From: Burkholderiales bacterium
GTDB taxonomy: Bacteria > Pseudomonadota > Gammaproteobacteria > Burkholderiales > Burkholderiaceae_C
Length of the DNA stretch: 64,000 nt
Assembly (NCBI GenBank): GCA_016213265.1
Contig: JACRBA010000015.1
Span: 1-64,000 of the forward strand
Reading direction: 5' to 3'
This document shows positions 44,982 to 55,441 of this stretch, in pieces. Position numbers and translations under genes: made by a program. The notes beneath the pieces are model-generated. The model was given only the letters and a program-made list of their open reading frames with translations, ran no database searches and was not told where the DNA came from. Within the stretch, counting starts at the first letter, position 1; each line of letters opens with the position of its first letter.

Positions 44982-44991
44982 GCCGCGCCGG
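44968..44991. terminator. Hairpin overlapping the trmL stop codon, convergent with gpsA
   Basis: CCGGCGCGGC-CTGA-GCCGCGCCGG: perfect 10-bp stem with the trmL TGA in the loop and stem base. Confidence 0.5.
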
Positions 44992-44998
44992 CGCCGCG

Positions 44999-45979
44999 TC
45001 AGGCCTCGGGGCGCGGGTCGCGCTGCAGCAGTTGGCCCACCGCCTCTCGCGGGGCCACGCCGCCGCGCACCACGGCGTACACGGCCTCGGCCACCGGCAT
45101 GTCGACCTGCAGCTCGCGGGCGCGCTGCACCACCGTGGCCAGGCTGTAGGCGCCTTCGGCCACGTGGCCCAGGTGCGAGAGCGCATCCGCGGTGCTGTGG
45201 CCGGCGGCGAGCTGCAACCCGAGCCGCCGGTTGCGCGAGAGATCGCCGGTGGCGGTGAGCACCAGGTCGCCCAGGCCGGCCAGGCCCATGAAGGTCTCCA
45301 CCTGCGCGCCCATGCGCACACCCAGGCGGGTCATCTCGGCCAGGCCGCGCGTGATGAGTGCGGCGCGTGCGTTCAGGCCCAGGCCCAGGCCGTCGGAGAT
45401 GCCGGTGGCGATGGCCAGCACGTTCTTGACCGCGCCGCCGATCTCCACGCCCACCGGGTCGGCCGAGGTGTAGATGCGCAGCGCGCCGTGGTGGAAGGCC
45501 TCCAGCAACGCCGCACTGAGCGCGGCGTCGAAGCTCGCCGCCACCAGCGCGGTGGGCAGGCCCGCGGCCACCTCCTGCGCGAAGCTGGGGCCCGAGAGCA
45601 CCGCCGCGGGCACACCCGGCAGCACCTGCGCCACCACCTCGTGCCCCAGCAGGCCCGTGCCGGCTTCGAAGCCCTTGCACAGCCAGGCCACGCGCGAGAC
45701 GCCGTCCAACCGCTGCAGCGTGCCGCGCAGCCCCGCCATGGGCGTGGCCACGATGGTCAGGCCTTGCGCACCGTGGCGCGCCGCGGCCTCGAAGTCGGCC
45801 GTCACCGACAAGCCCTCAGGCCACGCGGCCTCCGGCAGGTAGCGGGTGTTGCGCCGCTCGGCCGCCATCTGCGCGGCCTGGTCGGCGTCACGCGCCCACA
45901 GCAGCACCTCGTGCCGCCGGGCCGCGGCGATGGCCAGCGCCGTGCCCCAGGCGCCGGCGCCGAGAAACGCGAGCTTCAT
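44999..45979 (-). CDS. gpsA: Glycerol-3-phosphate dehydrogenase [NAD(P)+]
   Basis: [72 protein letters not shown]. Confidence 0.96.
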   Translation of the reverse strand: MKLAFLGAGAWGTALAIAAARRHEVLLWARDADQAAQMAAERRNTRYLPEAAWPEGLSVTADFEAAARHGAQGLTIVATPMAGLRGTLQRLDGVSRVAWLCKGFEAGTGLLGHEVVAQVLPGVPAAVLSGPSFAQEVAAGLPTALVAASFDAALSAALLEAFHHGALRIYTSADPVGVEIGGAVKNVLAIATGISDGLGLGLNARAALITRGLAEMTRLGVRMGAQVETFMGLAGLGDLVLTATGDLSRNRRLGLQLAAGHSTADALSHLGHVAEGAYSLATVVQRARELQVDMPVAEAVYAVVRGGVAPREAVGQLLQRDPRPEA

Positions 45980-46001
45980 GCGCGCCGTGGGCCCCGGCGC
46001 G

Positions 46002-46466
46002 TCAGTTGATCGACTGCTCGCCGCCCTCGGCAGCGGCCTGCGCCTGCTGCTGGGCCTCGAACATGGCCTGGAAGTTCACCTCGGCCAGCAGGATGGGCGG
46101 GAAGCCGGCGCGCGTGCAGATGTCGGAGACGATGGCACGCAGGTAGGGGTAGACCATCTGCGGGCAGACCACGCCGAGGATGCCCTGCACCTGGTCGGCC
46201 GGCAGGTTGCGGATCTCGAAGATGCCGGCCTGCTTGGCCTCGATGAGGAACAGGGTGCGGTCACCGACCTTGGTGGTGACCGTGGCCGTCACCGACACCT
46301 CGAACAGGCCATCGGCCACGGACTCGGCCTGCATGCCCAGCTGGATGTCCACCTGCGGCTGCTGCTGCTCGAGCAGGATCTGGGGCGAGTTGGGCTGCTC
46401 GAGCGACATGTCCTTCAAGTACATGCGCTGCAGCTGGAACACGGGGGTCTGGTCTTGCTCGGCCAT
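46002..46466 (-). CDS. secB: Protein-export chaperone SecB
   Basis: [61 protein letters not shown]. Confidence 0.97.
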   Translation of the reverse strand: MAEQDQTPVFQLQRMYLKDMSLEQPNSPQILLEQQQPQVDIQLGMQAESVADGLFEVSVTATVTTKVGDRTLFLIEAKQAGIFEIRNLPADQVQGILGVVCPQMVYPYLRAIVSDICTRAGFPPILLAEVNFQAMFEAQQQAQAAAEGGEQSIN

Positions 46467-46507
46467 GGGGGGCTTTCTGAAGGAGGAAATCGGTCGACGA
46501 GAAACGA

Positions 46508-46540
46508 CAAAGCCCGCAACCGTTGGAGGGTGCGGGCTGC
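46508..46540 (-). terminator. Rho-independent-like hairpin between grxC and secB
   Basis: AGCCCGCA...TGCGGGCT followed by TTTGTCGTTTC on the minus strand. Confidence 0.55.
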
Positions 46541-46596
46541 GGCGGGCGATTATGGCGCAGCGCCGGGGCGGGCCCGGCGCGCAGGAAGCGCAGGCG

Positions 46597-46854
46597 TCAG
46601 GCGCCCAGCAGCGGCATGAGGCCGCCGCGCTGGTCGAGTGCGATGAGGTCGTCGCAACCGCCCACGTGGGTGTCGCCGATAAAGATCTGCGGCACGGTGC
46701 GGCGGCCGGTGAGCTCGACCATGCGGCCCCGCGCGGCCGGGTCCATGTCGACGCGGATCTCCTCGATCTGGCTCACGCCGCGCTGCGCCAGCAGCTGCTT
46801 GGCGCGGATGCAGTAGGGGCAGACCTGGGTCGTGTACATGACCACCTTGTTCAT
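46597..46854 (-). CDS. grxC: Glutaredoxin 3
   Basis: [42 protein letters not shown]. Confidence 0.95.
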   Translation of the reverse strand: MNKVVMYTTQVCPYCIRAKQLLAQRGVSQIEEIRVDMDPAARGRMVELTGRRTVPQIFIGDTHVGGCDDLIALDQRGGLMPLLGA

Positions 46855-46944
46855 CGCGCGAGGTTCTCCGGTGCAGTTCGTGGGCGCCGCGTGGGCACAG
46901 GCCTGCATTGTCCGCCCGTGGCCAAGACCCCGCCGCGGCGCTGG

Positions 46945-47367
46945 TCAGCCGGCCGGGCCGGCCTCGACGGGCAGGTTGGCCTCACGCCAGGCGCGCAGGC
47001 CCCCGGCCAGCGGCACGGCCTTCTCGTGGCCCGCCTTGCGCAGCTGAGCGGCCGCACGGGCCGCCCGGGCGCCCGATGCGCACACCACCACCACCGGCAG
47101 CGCCTTGTTGGTGGGCAGGCCCTTGGCGCCGTCCAGCTGCCCCAACGGGATGTGGCGCGAGCCCGGCACATGGCCCGCGGCGTACTCGGCGGCTTCGCAC
47201 ACGTCCACCACCACCGCCTTCTCGCGGTTGATCAGGCGCACGGCCTCGGACGGCGTGACGCCCTGGCCACCGGCCGCGCCGCGGGAGATCACCGGCCACA
47301 GCAGCAGGCTGCCCGAGACCAGGGCCATGACGGCGGGAAGCCAGTTGTCGATGAGAAAGCTCAGCAC
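46945..47367 (-). CDS. Membrane-anchored rhodanese-like protein
   Basis: GTG start; FLIDNWLPAVMALVSGSLLLWP; VVVDVCEAAEYAAGHVPGSRHIPLGQL; VVVCASGARAARAA. Confidence 0.87.
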   Translation of the reverse strand: MLSFLIDNWLPAVMALVSGSLLLWPVISRGAAGGQGVTPSEAVRLINREKAVVVDVCEAAEYAAGHVPGSRHIPLGQLDGAKGLPTNKALPVVVVCASGARAARAAAQLRKAGHEKAVPLAGGLRAWREANLPVEAGPAG

Positions 47368-47479
47368 GGCGAGGGGCGCGGTCGAGGCGGTTGCAAAAGG
47401 GGCGCGATTATAGAATTCCCGGCTTTGCCCGGCGGCCTGTGGCCGCTGCGCCCTCCCACCGCAACCGCAGCCACGCACC

Positions 47480-48223
47480 ATGTACAAGCTCGTGCTGATC
47501 CGCCACGGCGAATCGACCTGGAACCTGGAGAACCGTTTCACCGGCTGGACCGACGTGGAGCTCACCGACACCGGCGTGGCGCAGGCCCGTGCGGCCGGCG
47601 CGCTGCTGAAGGCCGAGGGCTTCGATTTCGACGTGGCCTACACGTCGGTGCTCAAGCGCGCCATCTGGACGCTGTGGCACTGCCTGGACACCATGGACCG
47701 CACCTGGCTGCCGGTGGTGAAGGACTGGCGCCTGAACGAGCGTCACTACGGCGGCCTGCAGGGCCTGAACAAGGCCGACATGGCCAAGCAGTACGGCGAC
47801 GCGCAGGTGCTGGTCTGGCGCCGCAGCTACGACACGCCGCCGCCGCCGCTGGGCGCCGACGACCCGCGCGGCCAGCGCCAGGACCTGCGCTACGCCAGGC
47901 TGGACCCGGCCCAGGTGCCGCTCACCGAGTGCCTGAAGGACACCGTGGCGCGCGTGCTGCCCTGCTGGAACGAGGTGCTCGCGCCGGCCATCCGCAGCGG
48001 CCAGCGTGTGGTGATCGCCGCGCACGGCAATTCCATCCGTGCCCTGGTGAAGTACCTGGACGGCATCAGCGACCAGGACATCGTGGGGCTGAACATCCCG
48101 AACGGCATTCCGCTGGTGTACGAGCTGGACGCCGACCTCAAGCCCATCAAGAGCTACTACCTGGGCGACGCCGAGGCCGCGGCGAAGGCCGCCGCGGCGG
48201 TGGCCAGCCAGGGCAAGGCCTGA
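47480..48223 (+). CDS. gpmA: 2,3-bisphosphoglycerate-dependent phosphoglycerate mutase
   Basis: [76 protein letters not shown]. Confidence 0.97.
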   Translation: MYKLVLIRHGESTWNLENRFTGWTDVELTDTGVAQARAAGALLKAEGFDFDVAYTSVLKRAIWTLWHCLDTMDRTWLPVVKDWRLNERHYGGLQGLNKADMAKQYGDAQVLVWRRSYDTPPPPLGADDPRGQRQDLRYARLDPAQVPLTECLKDTVARVLPCWNEVLAPAIRSGQRVVIAAHGNSIRALVKYLDGISDQDIVGLNIPNGIPLVYELDADLKPIKSYYLGDAEAAAKAAAAVASQGKA

Positions 48224-48227
48224 GGCG

Positions 48228-48977
48228 TCAGCCCCGGTCGAGCACCTGCTGCAACTGCTGCCGCAGGTGCTCGGCGAGCGCGCGGCGGTCGGCGTGGGTG
48301 CTGCCTTGCGGCGGCAGGAAATCCAGGTCCACCGCCAGGCCGCGCGCCGTCACCACGCGCCAGATGCTGGCCACCAGCGTCATCTGCCCGATGTAGGGCG
48401 CGGCCGTGCTGAAGCGCAGGCCCGGCTCGTGGTAGCGCAGGGCCACCGGCTGCACGGGCACCTCGGCCGCGATGGCGGCCTGCAGCAGGTTGGCGTGCAT
48501 GGGCAGCACCTGGGCACCGGCGCCCGTGGTGCCCTCGGGGAACACCGCCACCGTCTCGCCCCGCTGCAGGGCCGCGGCCACCTCGTGCACCACGCGCAGC
48601 GCGTCACGCTTGCGCTCGCGCTCGATGAACAGCGTGCCCACGGCGCGGATCAGCCAGCCGAGGACGGGCCACTGGAGCACGTCGGCCTTGGAGACGAAGC
48701 GCGCATGGCCGCAGGCCGCGTGGATGACGGCGATGTCCAGCCAGGACACATGGTTGGCCACCAGCAGCACGGCCCCGGGCCGCGGCACGCCGTGCACCGT
48801 CAGGCGGATGCCGGCCAGGCGAAGCACCTTCGCGCTCCACCACTGCACCAGCGGCGCCCGCTCGCGCGGCCCCAGGCCCGGAAAGCGCAGGGCGACGATG
48901 AGCATGCCGTGCGCCAGATGCAGCAGGCCGCGCCCCAGCCGCCAGGCGCCGCGCAGCGGGCCCACGCCGGCCGGCAT
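48228..48977 (-). CDS. plsC: 1-acyl-sn-glycerol-3-phosphate acyltransferase
   Basis: VANHVSWLDIAVIHAACGHARFVSKADVLQWPVLGWLIRAVGTLFIERE; VAVFPEGTTG. Confidence 0.9.
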   Translation of the reverse strand: MPAGVGPLRGAWRLGRGLLHLAHGMLIVALRFPGLGPRERAPLVQWWSAKVLRLAGIRLTVHGVPRPGAVLLVANHVSWLDIAVIHAACGHARFVSKADVLQWPVLGWLIRAVGTLFIERERKRDALRVVHEVAAALQRGETVAVFPEGTTGAGAQVLPMHANLLQAAIAAEVPVQPVALRYHEPGLRFSTAAPYIGQMTLVASIWRVVTARGLAVDLDFLPPQGSTHADRRALAEHLRQQLQQVLDRG

Positions 48978-50305
48978 CAGGCCTGGCTCGCCCGCGCCTG
49001 GTAGGCCACCGTGCCCGCCACGACCGTGGCACGCACGCGGCCCGGCAGGGCCATGCCGGTGGAGCTGAAATCGAACGGTGTGTGCTTGCCCTGGCTGGCC
49101 AGCTCACCCGGCTGCACCGACCAGGTGGCGTCGGGGTCGAACACGCACACGTCCGCGACCCCGCCTTCGACCAGGCGGCCGGCGCTGCTGACCAGCGAGC
49201 CCAGCGCATCGCCCAGCACCGCCACGGGCCCGCTGGTGACACGCGCCAGCGCCGCCGCCAGCGGCAGGCCGGCCTCGGCCCCCCACTTGAGCGCCAGGCT
49301 GAGCAGCAGCTCCAGCCCGGTGGCCCCCGGCTCCGCCTCGCCGAAGGGCAAGGTCTTCGCGTCCGCGTCCACCGGGTTGTGGTCGGACACCAGCGCGTCC
49401 AGCGTGCCGTCGGCCAGGCCTGCGCGCAGGGCGTCGCGGTCGGCCGCCTGGCGCAGCGGCGGGTTCAGGCGCATGGCGCTGTTGAAGTAGCCGATGTCCA
49501 CGTCGGTGAGGTGCAGCGAATTGATGCTCACGTCCGCCGTCACCTTCAGGCCCTCGGCCTTGGCGCGGCGCACCAGCTCCACGCCGGCCGCGCTCGACAG
49601 GCGGCACAGGTGCACCCGGGCCCCGGTGGAGCGCATCAGCTCGAAGATGGTGTGCAGGGCCACCGTCTCGGCGGCCACCGGCACGCCCGACAGGCCCAGC
49701 CGCGTGGCCACGGCCCCGCTGGCCGCCACCCCCTGGCCCAGCCAGCCGTCCTGCGGCCGCAGCCACACGGTGTAGCCGTAAGTGGCGGCGTACTGCAGCG
49801 CGCGCGACAGCACCAGCGTGTCGCGGATGGGCACCTCGGCCTGCGAGAAGCCGACGCAGCCGCTTTCGGTGAGCTCCGCCATCTCGGTGAGCACCTCGCC
49901 CTGCAGGCCGCGGGTCAGCGCCCCCAGCGGGAACAGCCGGCACAGGCTGAGCTTGCGCGCGCGGAACTTCAGCATGTCCACCAGGCCGGGCTCGTCCAGC
50001 GTGGGGTCGGTGTCGGGCGGGCAGACCAGGCTGGTGACGCCGCCGGCCGCCGCCGCATTCAGCTCGGACTCGAGCATGCCTTCGTGCTCATGGCCCGGCT
50101 CGCGCAGGCGAGCCGCCAGGTCCACCAGGCCGGGGGCCACGATGCAGCCTGCGGCGTCGATCGTGCGCGCAGGGTCGAAATCGGCCGGCGCCCGGCCGGC
50201 GGCGTAGATGCCGGTGATGCGGCCCGCCGCGATGGTGACATCCGCCGGCTCGTCGCGGCCGGAGGCAGGATCGACGACGCGTCCGTTGGTGATGAGGATC
50301 TTCAT
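48977..50305 (-). CDS. pyrX: Dihydroorotase homologue, predicted non-catalytic (PyrC'/PyrX)
   Basis: MKILITNGRVVDPASGRDEPADV; metal-binding HxH position reads GLVDLAARLREPG; the PHHL-type motif is replaced by INSLHLTD; SDHNPVDADAKTLPF instead of DHAPH. Confidence 0.85.
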   Translation of the reverse strand: MKILITNGRVVDPASGRDEPADVTIAAGRITGIYAAGRAPADFDPARTIDAAGCIVAPGLVDLAARLREPGHEHEGMLESELNAAAAGGVTSLVCPPDTDPTLDEPGLVDMLKFRARKLSLCRLFPLGALTRGLQGEVLTEMAELTESGCVGFSQAEVPIRDTLVLSRALQYAATYGYTVWLRPQDGWLGQGVAASGAVATRLGLSGVPVAAETVALHTIFELMRSTGARVHLCRLSSAAGVELVRRAKAEGLKVTADVSINSLHLTDVDIGYFNSAMRLNPPLRQAADRDALRAGLADGTLDALVSDHNPVDADAKTLPFGEAEPGATGLELLLSLALKWGAEAGLPLAAALARVTSGPVAVLGDALGSLVSSAGRLVEGGVADVCVFDPDATWSVQPGELASQGKHTPFDFSSTGMALPGRVRATVVAGTVAYQARASQA

Positions 50306-50318
50306 GGCGGGGGCTCGG

Positions 50319-51281
50319 TCAAGCTTCATTTCCGGCGATGATGGACATCACCGCCATGCGCACGGCGATGCCGAAGGTCACCTGCGGCAGGATCACGCTG
50401 TGGCGGCCATCGGCCACGGAGGAGTCGATCTCCACCCCGCGGTTGATGGGGCCCGGGTGCATCACGATGGCGTCGGGCTTGGCCAGTGCCAGCTTCTCGT
50501 CGGTCAGGCCGTAGCTCTTGAAGAACTCGCCTGCGCTGGGCAGCATGGCGCCGCTCATGCGCTCGTTCTGCAGGCGCAGCATGATGATCACGTCGGCGCC
50601 GCGGATGCCCTCGGCCATGTCGTGGCACACCCGCACGCCCATCTGGGCCAGGTCGCCCGGCACCAGCGTCTTGGGGCCCACCGCGCGGATGTCCGGCACG
50701 CCCAGCGTGGCCAGCGCGTGGATGTCGGAGCGGGCCACGCGCGAGTGCACGATGTCGCCCACGATGGCCACCGAGAGGTTGGTGAAGTCGCGCTTGAAGT
50801 GCCGGATGGTGTACATGTCCAGCAGGCCCTGCGTGGGGTGCGCGTGGCGGCCGTCACCGGCGTTGACCACGTGCACGTGCGGCGCGCAGTGCTGGGCGAT
50901 CAGGTAGGGCGCGCCCGACTCGCTGTGCCGCACCACGAACATGTCGGCGTGCATGGCCGAGAGATTGGCGATGGTGTCCAGCAGGCTCTCGCCCTTGGCC
51001 GTGGACGAGCGGGCGATGTCGAGGTTGAGCACGTCCGCCGACAGGCGCTTGGCGGCGATCTCGAAGGTGGTGCGGGTGCGCGTGGAGTTCTCGAAGAACA
51101 GGTTGAACACGCTCTTGCCGCGCAGCAGCGGCACCTTCTTCACCTCACGGTCGTTCACCGAGAGGAAGGTGCCGGCCGTGTCGAGGATGTGGGTGAGCAC
51201 CGCCTTGGGCAGGCCCTCGATCGACAGCAGGTGGATGAGCTCGCCGTGCCGGTTGAGCTGGGGGTTGCGACGCGAGAGCAT
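50319..51281 (-). CDS. pyrB: Aspartate carbamoyltransferase catalytic subunit
   Basis: [61 protein letters not shown]. Confidence 0.97.
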   Translation of the reverse strand: MLSRRNPQLNRHGELIHLLSIEGLPKAVLTHILDTAGTFLSVNDREVKKVPLLRGKSVFNLFFENSTRTRTTFEIAAKRLSADVLNLDIARSSTAKGESLLDTIANLSAMHADMFVVRHSESGAPYLIAQHCAPHVHVVNAGDGRHAHPTQGLLDMYTIRHFKRDFTNLSVAIVGDIVHSRVARSDIHALATLGVPDIRAVGPKTLVPGDLAQMGVRVCHDMAEGIRGADVIIMLRLQNERMSGAMLPSAGEFFKSYGLTDEKLALAKPDAIVMHPGPINRGVEIDSSVADGRHSVILPQVTFGIAVRMAVMSIIAGNEA

Positions 51282-51285
51282 CGGG

Positions 51286-51783
51286 TCAGTCCTCGACAGA
51301 GAAAGTGAAACGGCCGCTGTCCTCGCGGGCGAGGGACAGGCGCTGCGACACCGGCAGCGTCACCCGCGCGGCGGCGTAGGCGGCGGCCACGGGCAGCTCA
51401 CGGCCGCCGCGGTCCACCAGCACCGCCAGCTGCACGCTGGCGGGCCGGCCGAAATCGAACAGCTCGTTGAGCACCGCGCGGATGGTGCGGCCGGTGTAGA
51501 GCACGTCGTCGACCAGCACGATGTGGCGGCCGTCGATGGCGAAGGGCAGGTGCGTGGGGTCGGTGCCGCTGGCCAGGCCGCGCTCGCCGAAGTCGTCGCG
51601 GTGCAGGGTGCTGGAGATCACGCCGTGCGTACCGGGCAAGCCCAGGTCGGCCTGCAGGCGCTCGGCGAGCCAGGCACCGCCGGACCAGATGCCGACCAGT
51701 GAGCTGTCGGGCTTGAGCAGGGCGCGCACGCCCTCGCGCAGCTCGGCGTACAGGGCTTCGGCATCGAGCAGCAGGGTGGTCAT
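51286..51783 (-). CDS. pyrR: PyrR pyrimidine regulator / uracil phosphoribosyltransferase family
   Basis: [49 protein letters not shown] 51783 (ATGA overlap with ruvX). Confidence 0.92.
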   Translation of the reverse strand: MTTLLLDAEALYAELREGVRALLKPDSSLVGIWSGGAWLAERLQADLGLPGTHGVISSTLHRDDFGERGLASGTDPTHLPFAIDGRHIVLVDDVLYTGRTIRAVLNELFDFGRPASVQLAVLVDRGGRELPVAAAYAAARVTLPVSQRLSLAREDSGRFTFSVED

Positions 51784-52190
51784 GGAGACGTCTCTCGGAA
51801 GTACTGTTCGAGGATGATGGCCGCGGCGGCGGCGTCCGCATCGCGCGCGCCGGCGGCCAGCGCCTCGGTGGTCGTGTAGCGCTCGTCCACCTCGTGCACG
51901 GGCAGGTGGAACCGGCCGTGCAGCAGGCGGGCGAAGCGGCGCGCGCGGTGCGTATTGTCGTGCGGCGCGCCATCGGGGTGGAACGGCACGCCGACCACCA
52001 GCGCGTCGGGCTGCCACTCGGCCAGCAGGGCGGCGATGGCGGCGAAGCGCGCCTCACCCTCGGCCGCCACGGTCTTCAGCGGCCGCGCCTGGCCGAGCAG
52101 GCGCGTGCCGGTGGCCACGCCCACGCGGCGAAGCCCGAAATCGAAGGCAAGAAGGGTGTCGGGCGGGATGCGCGGCGCCGGGCGGCTCAC
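51780..52190 (-). CDS. ruvX: Putative pre-16S rRNA nuclease / Holliday junction resolvase YqgF (RuvX)
   Basis: LLAFDFGLRRVGVATG; VVGVPFHPDG; VDERYTTTEA. GTG start overlaps the yqgE stop. Confidence 0.92.
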   Translation of the reverse strand: MSRPAPRIPPDTLLAFDFGLRRVGVATGTRLLGQARPLKTVAAEGEARFAAIAALLAEWQPDALVVGVPFHPDGAPHDNTHRARRFARLLHGRFHLPVHEVDERYTTTEALAAGARDADAAAAAIILEQYFRETSP

Positions 52191-52777
52191 GCGTGCCCCG
52201 CCTCTTGGCTGAGCATGCGCGGGTCGATGCCCAGCAGCGCCAGCGCCCGCTCGTAGCGCTCGGCCACGGGGGTGTCGAAGATGATCTCTGGGCGGGCGTC
52301 CACGGTCAGCCAGCCGTTGCGGCCGATCTCGTCTTCCAGCTGGCCGGCGCCCCAGCCGCTGTAGCCCAGCGTCACCAGCACGCGCCGCGGGCCCTGGCCG
52401 TGGGCGATGGCCTCCAGCACGTCCTTGCTGGTGGTCATCTCCAGGCCGCCAGGCACCTGCAGGGTGGAGTTGAAGGCCGGGCTGTCGTTGGCCTGCGGCT
52501 CGTGCAGCACGAAGCCGCGTTCGGTCTGCACCGGGCCGCCGAAGTACACCGGCTGGCGGGCCAGCTCATCCTGGGGCGCCTGCAGCTCGACCTTCTCGAA
52601 CAGGTTGGCCAGGGTGATGTCGGTGGGCTTGTTGATGACCAGGCCGAGCGCGCCCTTGTCGCTGTGCTCGCACAGGTACACCACCGCGCCCGCGAAGGTG
52701 TCGTCCCCCATGCCTGGCATGGCGATGAGGAACGGGTTGGTGAGGTTGATGCCCGGCTGCGCCGGCGTGCTGGCCAT
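52187..52777 (-). CDS. yqgE: YqgE/AlgH family protein
   Basis: NPFLIAMPGMGDDTFAGAVVYLCEHSDKGALGLVINKP; GYSGWGAGQLEDEI. Confidence 0.95.
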   Translation of the reverse strand: MASTPAQPGINLTNPFLIAMPGMGDDTFAGAVVYLCEHSDKGALGLVINKPTDITLANLFEKVELQAPQDELARQPVYFGGPVQTERGFVLHEPQANDSPAFNSTLQVPGGLEMTTSKDVLEAIAHGQGPRRVLVTLGYSGWGAGQLEDEIGRNGWLTVDARPEIIFDTPVAERYERALALLGIDPRMLSQEAGHA

Positions 52778-52881
52778 GCGGACGATTCTATTTCAGGGCA
52801 CCTTTGCCCCTGCTGGGCGTGGCACGCGAGGCCATTCCCGCGCCGCACGCCCGGCCGCCATCTGGGCGACACTGGCCGCCG

Positions 52882-54396
52882 ATGCACGCGACGCCCGCTT
52901 CCCACGCCCCTGCGCCCCGTCTCGACCATGCCCTGGTGTGGTTCCGCCGCGACCTGCGGGTGGACGACCACGCCGCCCTGTACGCCGCCTGCCGAGGCGC
53001 GCACCGGGTGCATGCCGCCTTCGTCCTCGACACGGACATCCTCGCCTCGCTGCCACGGGCCGACCGGCGGGTGGAGTTCATCCGCGACAGCCTGGTGGAC
53101 CTGGACGACCAGCTGCACGCGCTGGGCCGCTCCCACGGAGTGGCCGATGTGCACCTCATCGTGCGCCACGGCAGCGCGCGCGACGAGCTGCCGCGCCTGG
53201 CCGCGCAGCTGGGCGTGCAGGCCGTGTATGCCGCGCACGACGACGAGCCGGATGCGCTGGCACGCGACGCGGTCGTGCGCGGTCGCCTGGCCGACATCGG
53301 CTGCCTGCTGCACACCGTGAAAGACCATGTGGTGTTCGAGCGCGACGAGGTGATGACGGCCACCGGCTCGCCCTACAGCGTGTTCACGCCGTACAAGAAT
53401 GCCTGGCTGCGCAAGGTGAACGACTTCTTCCTGCGCGCCTGGCCCGTGGCCCGACACGCCGGTAGCCTCGCACCCTGGCCCGCCGAGGCCGGCGCGCCAG
53501 GCGTGCCGGGCCTGGCACAGATCGGCTTCGAGCCCACCGACCTGCGCCGCCTGCGCCTGCCCACCGGCAGCACCGGCGCGCACGAGCTGCTCGACGATTT
53601 CCTGGACCGCATCGACGACTACGACCGGGCGCGCGAGTTCCCGGCCGTCAAGGGCCCCAGCTACCTGGGGCCGCACCTGCGCTTCGGCACGGTGTCGGTG
53701 CGGCGCCTGGCGCGCGAGGCCTGGCAGCGCACCCAGGCCGGCTCGCGCGGTGCCGAGGTGTGGCTGTCGGAGCTGATCTGGCGCGACTTCTACCACCAGA
53801 TCCTGCACCACCACCCGCGGGTCGTGGGCCATGCCTTCCGGCCCGAGTACGACGGCCTGCACTGGGAACACGGCAAGCACGCCGAGGCGCATTTCGAGGC
53901 GTGGTGCGAAGGCCGCACCGGCTACCCGCTGGTGGATGCCGGCATGCGCCAGCTGGTGCAGACGGGCTACATGCACAACCGCCTGCGCATGGTGACCGCG
54001 AGCTTCCTGGTCAAGGACCTGGGGCTGGACTGGCGCCGTGGCGAGGCCTGGTTCGCCCGCTGGCTGAACGACTACGACCTGGCGGCCAACAACGGCGGCT
54101 GGCAGTGGGCGGCGTCCACCGGCTGCGACGCCCAACCCTACTTCCGCATCTTCAACCCGGTGTCGCAAAGCGAGAAGTTCGACCCCGACGGCCGCTTCAT
54201 CCTGCGCTACGTGCCGGAGCTGGCCGGCCTGAGCGGCCCGGCGCTGCATGCGCCCTGGAAAGCCCGCCCGCTGGAGCTCGAGGCCGCCGGGCTCGCCCTG
54301 GGGCGGGACTACCCGGCGCCCATCGTGGACCATGAGCTGGCCCGCCAGCGCACCCTGGAGCGATTCGCCGCCGCGCGCGCGGCGGGCGGGCGCTGA
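52882..54396 (+). CDS. phrB: Deoxyribodipyrimidine photolyase
   Basis: VWFRRDLRVDDHAALYAA; SELIWRDFYHQIL; GYPLVDAGMRQLVQTGYMHNRLRMVTASFLVKDL; DYDLAANNGGWQWAASTGCDAQPYFRIFNP. ATG 52882. Confidence 0.94.
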   Translation: MHATPASHAPAPRLDHALVWFRRDLRVDDHAALYAACRGAHRVHAAFVLDTDILASLPRADRRVEFIRDSLVDLDDQLHALGRSHGVADVHLIVRHGSARDELPRLAAQLGVQAVYAAHDDEPDALARDAVVRGRLADIGCLLHTVKDHVVFERDEVMTATGSPYSVFTPYKNAWLRKVNDFFLRAWPVARHAGSLAPWPAEAGAPGVPGLAQIGFEPTDLRRLRLPTGSTGAHELLDDFLDRIDDYDRAREFPAVKGPSYLGPHLRFGTVSVRRLAREAWQRTQAGSRGAEVWLSELIWRDFYHQILHHHPRVVGHAFRPEYDGLHWEHGKHAEAHFEAWCEGRTGYPLVDAGMRQLVQTGYMHNRLRMVTASFLVKDLGLDWRRGEAWFARWLNDYDLAANNGGWQWAASTGCDAQPYFRIFNPVSQSEKFDPDGRFILRYVPELAGLSGPALHAPWKARPLELEAAGLALGRDYPAPIVDHELARQRTLERFAAARAAGGR

Positions 54397-54432
54397 CAGG
54401 CTGCGCACGGCGCGCCTGCCCCGCCCTGCCCG

Positions 54433-55410
54433 CTACAGCCAGCCGAGCTTCTTCAGGCCCGCCAGCATGCCGCCCAGCGTGGTGTCGAAGTCCTCGCCAT
54501 CGCGCCGCTTGGCATTGAAGAAGCCGTGGCCGCGGCCCGGGAAGGCCTGCACGGTGACCTCGCCCGCACCGAGCTGACGCGCCCGATCGCGGAACTCGCC
54601 GGCCTGCGCAAAAGGCACCACCTTGTCCGCCGTGCCGTGGAAGATCCAGGTCGGCGGCAGGGTCGCGTCCATCAGCAGCGTGGGCGACATGGCGCGACGC
54701 TGCTCCACCGGCACCGGCCGGTCGTAGCGCTCCAGGTTGAGCGGCGCGTTCATCACGAACAGCGCGGCCGGCCGCGGGCTGACCGACAGATCGTCCGCCG
54801 GGTCGTCCAGCGGGCCGACGGGGCCGGCCTTGGGCACCGGCACCGCCGTCATCAGCGCCAGGTGCCCGCCGCTGGAGCCACCGCCCGCGGCGATGCGCTG
54901 GGGGTCGCATCCGATCTGGGCGGCCTTGGACTTGACGAAGCGCAGCGCCGAGCGCGCGTCCTGCACCGCCGGTACGGGCAGCACCTCCGACTCGCTCATC
55001 AGCCGGTACTGCGCGCTGATGCCGATCACGCCGTGCTCGGCCAGGGCGCGCGCGTAGGCCATGAACTGCTTGGGGTCGCCATTGCGCCAGGCGCCCCCGT
55101 GGAAGAACACGATGCAGGGCCGCGGGCCCGGGAAGCGCGCGGCCGCCGGGCGGGCCACCTGCAGGCGCAGGCGCTGGCCGCCGACGGTCTTGTACAGCAG
55201 CACGTCGGCATGGGCCAGGGCGGGATCGACCGGCGCGGCGGGCGTGGCCGTGGCGGCCCGCGCGGGCACCGCGGGAGACGGCGCAGGGGCAGGAGGGGGG
55301 GCGGCGGGTGTGGCGGCGGCGACCTGGGCGCTGGCACCGGCGCCGCCCAGCAGGGCGGCCAGCCAGCGCTTCCAGCCGCGGCGGCGAGCGGAGGGAGGGG
55401 TCGTGGGCAT
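54433..55410 (-). CDS. Alpha/beta hydrolase (HSL-like lipase/esterase) with signal/low-complexity N-terminus
   Basis: IVFFHGGAWRNGDPKQFMAYARALAEHGVIGISAQYRL; AAGGGSSGGHLALM (GxSxG); HGTADKVVPFAQ. Confidence 0.87.
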   Translation of the reverse strand: MPTTPPSARRRGWKRWLAALLGGAGASAQVAAATPAAPPPAPAPSPAVPARAATATPAAPVDPALAHADVLLYKTVGGQRLRLQVARPAAARFPGPRPCIVFFHGGAWRNGDPKQFMAYARALAEHGVIGISAQYRLMSESEVLPVPAVQDARSALRFVKSKAAQIGCDPQRIAAGGGSSGGHLALMTAVPVPKAGPVGPLDDPADDLSVSPRPAALFVMNAPLNLERYDRPVPVEQRRAMSPTLLMDATLPPTWIFHGTADKVVPFAQAGEFRDRARQLGAGEVTVQAFPGRGHGFFNAKRRDGEDFDTTLGGMLAGLKKLGWL

Positions 55411-55441
55411 GGGCCGCATTGTGGGCCCGGCCCGAATGGCC

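Noticed and set aside
47392-47412. Promoter between the rhodanese gene and gpmA (minus-strand TATAAT at 47407-47412)
   Set aside because: The hexamer is perfect on the minus strand, but I could not place a -35 at reasonable spacing for either direction, so it is not listed as a feature.
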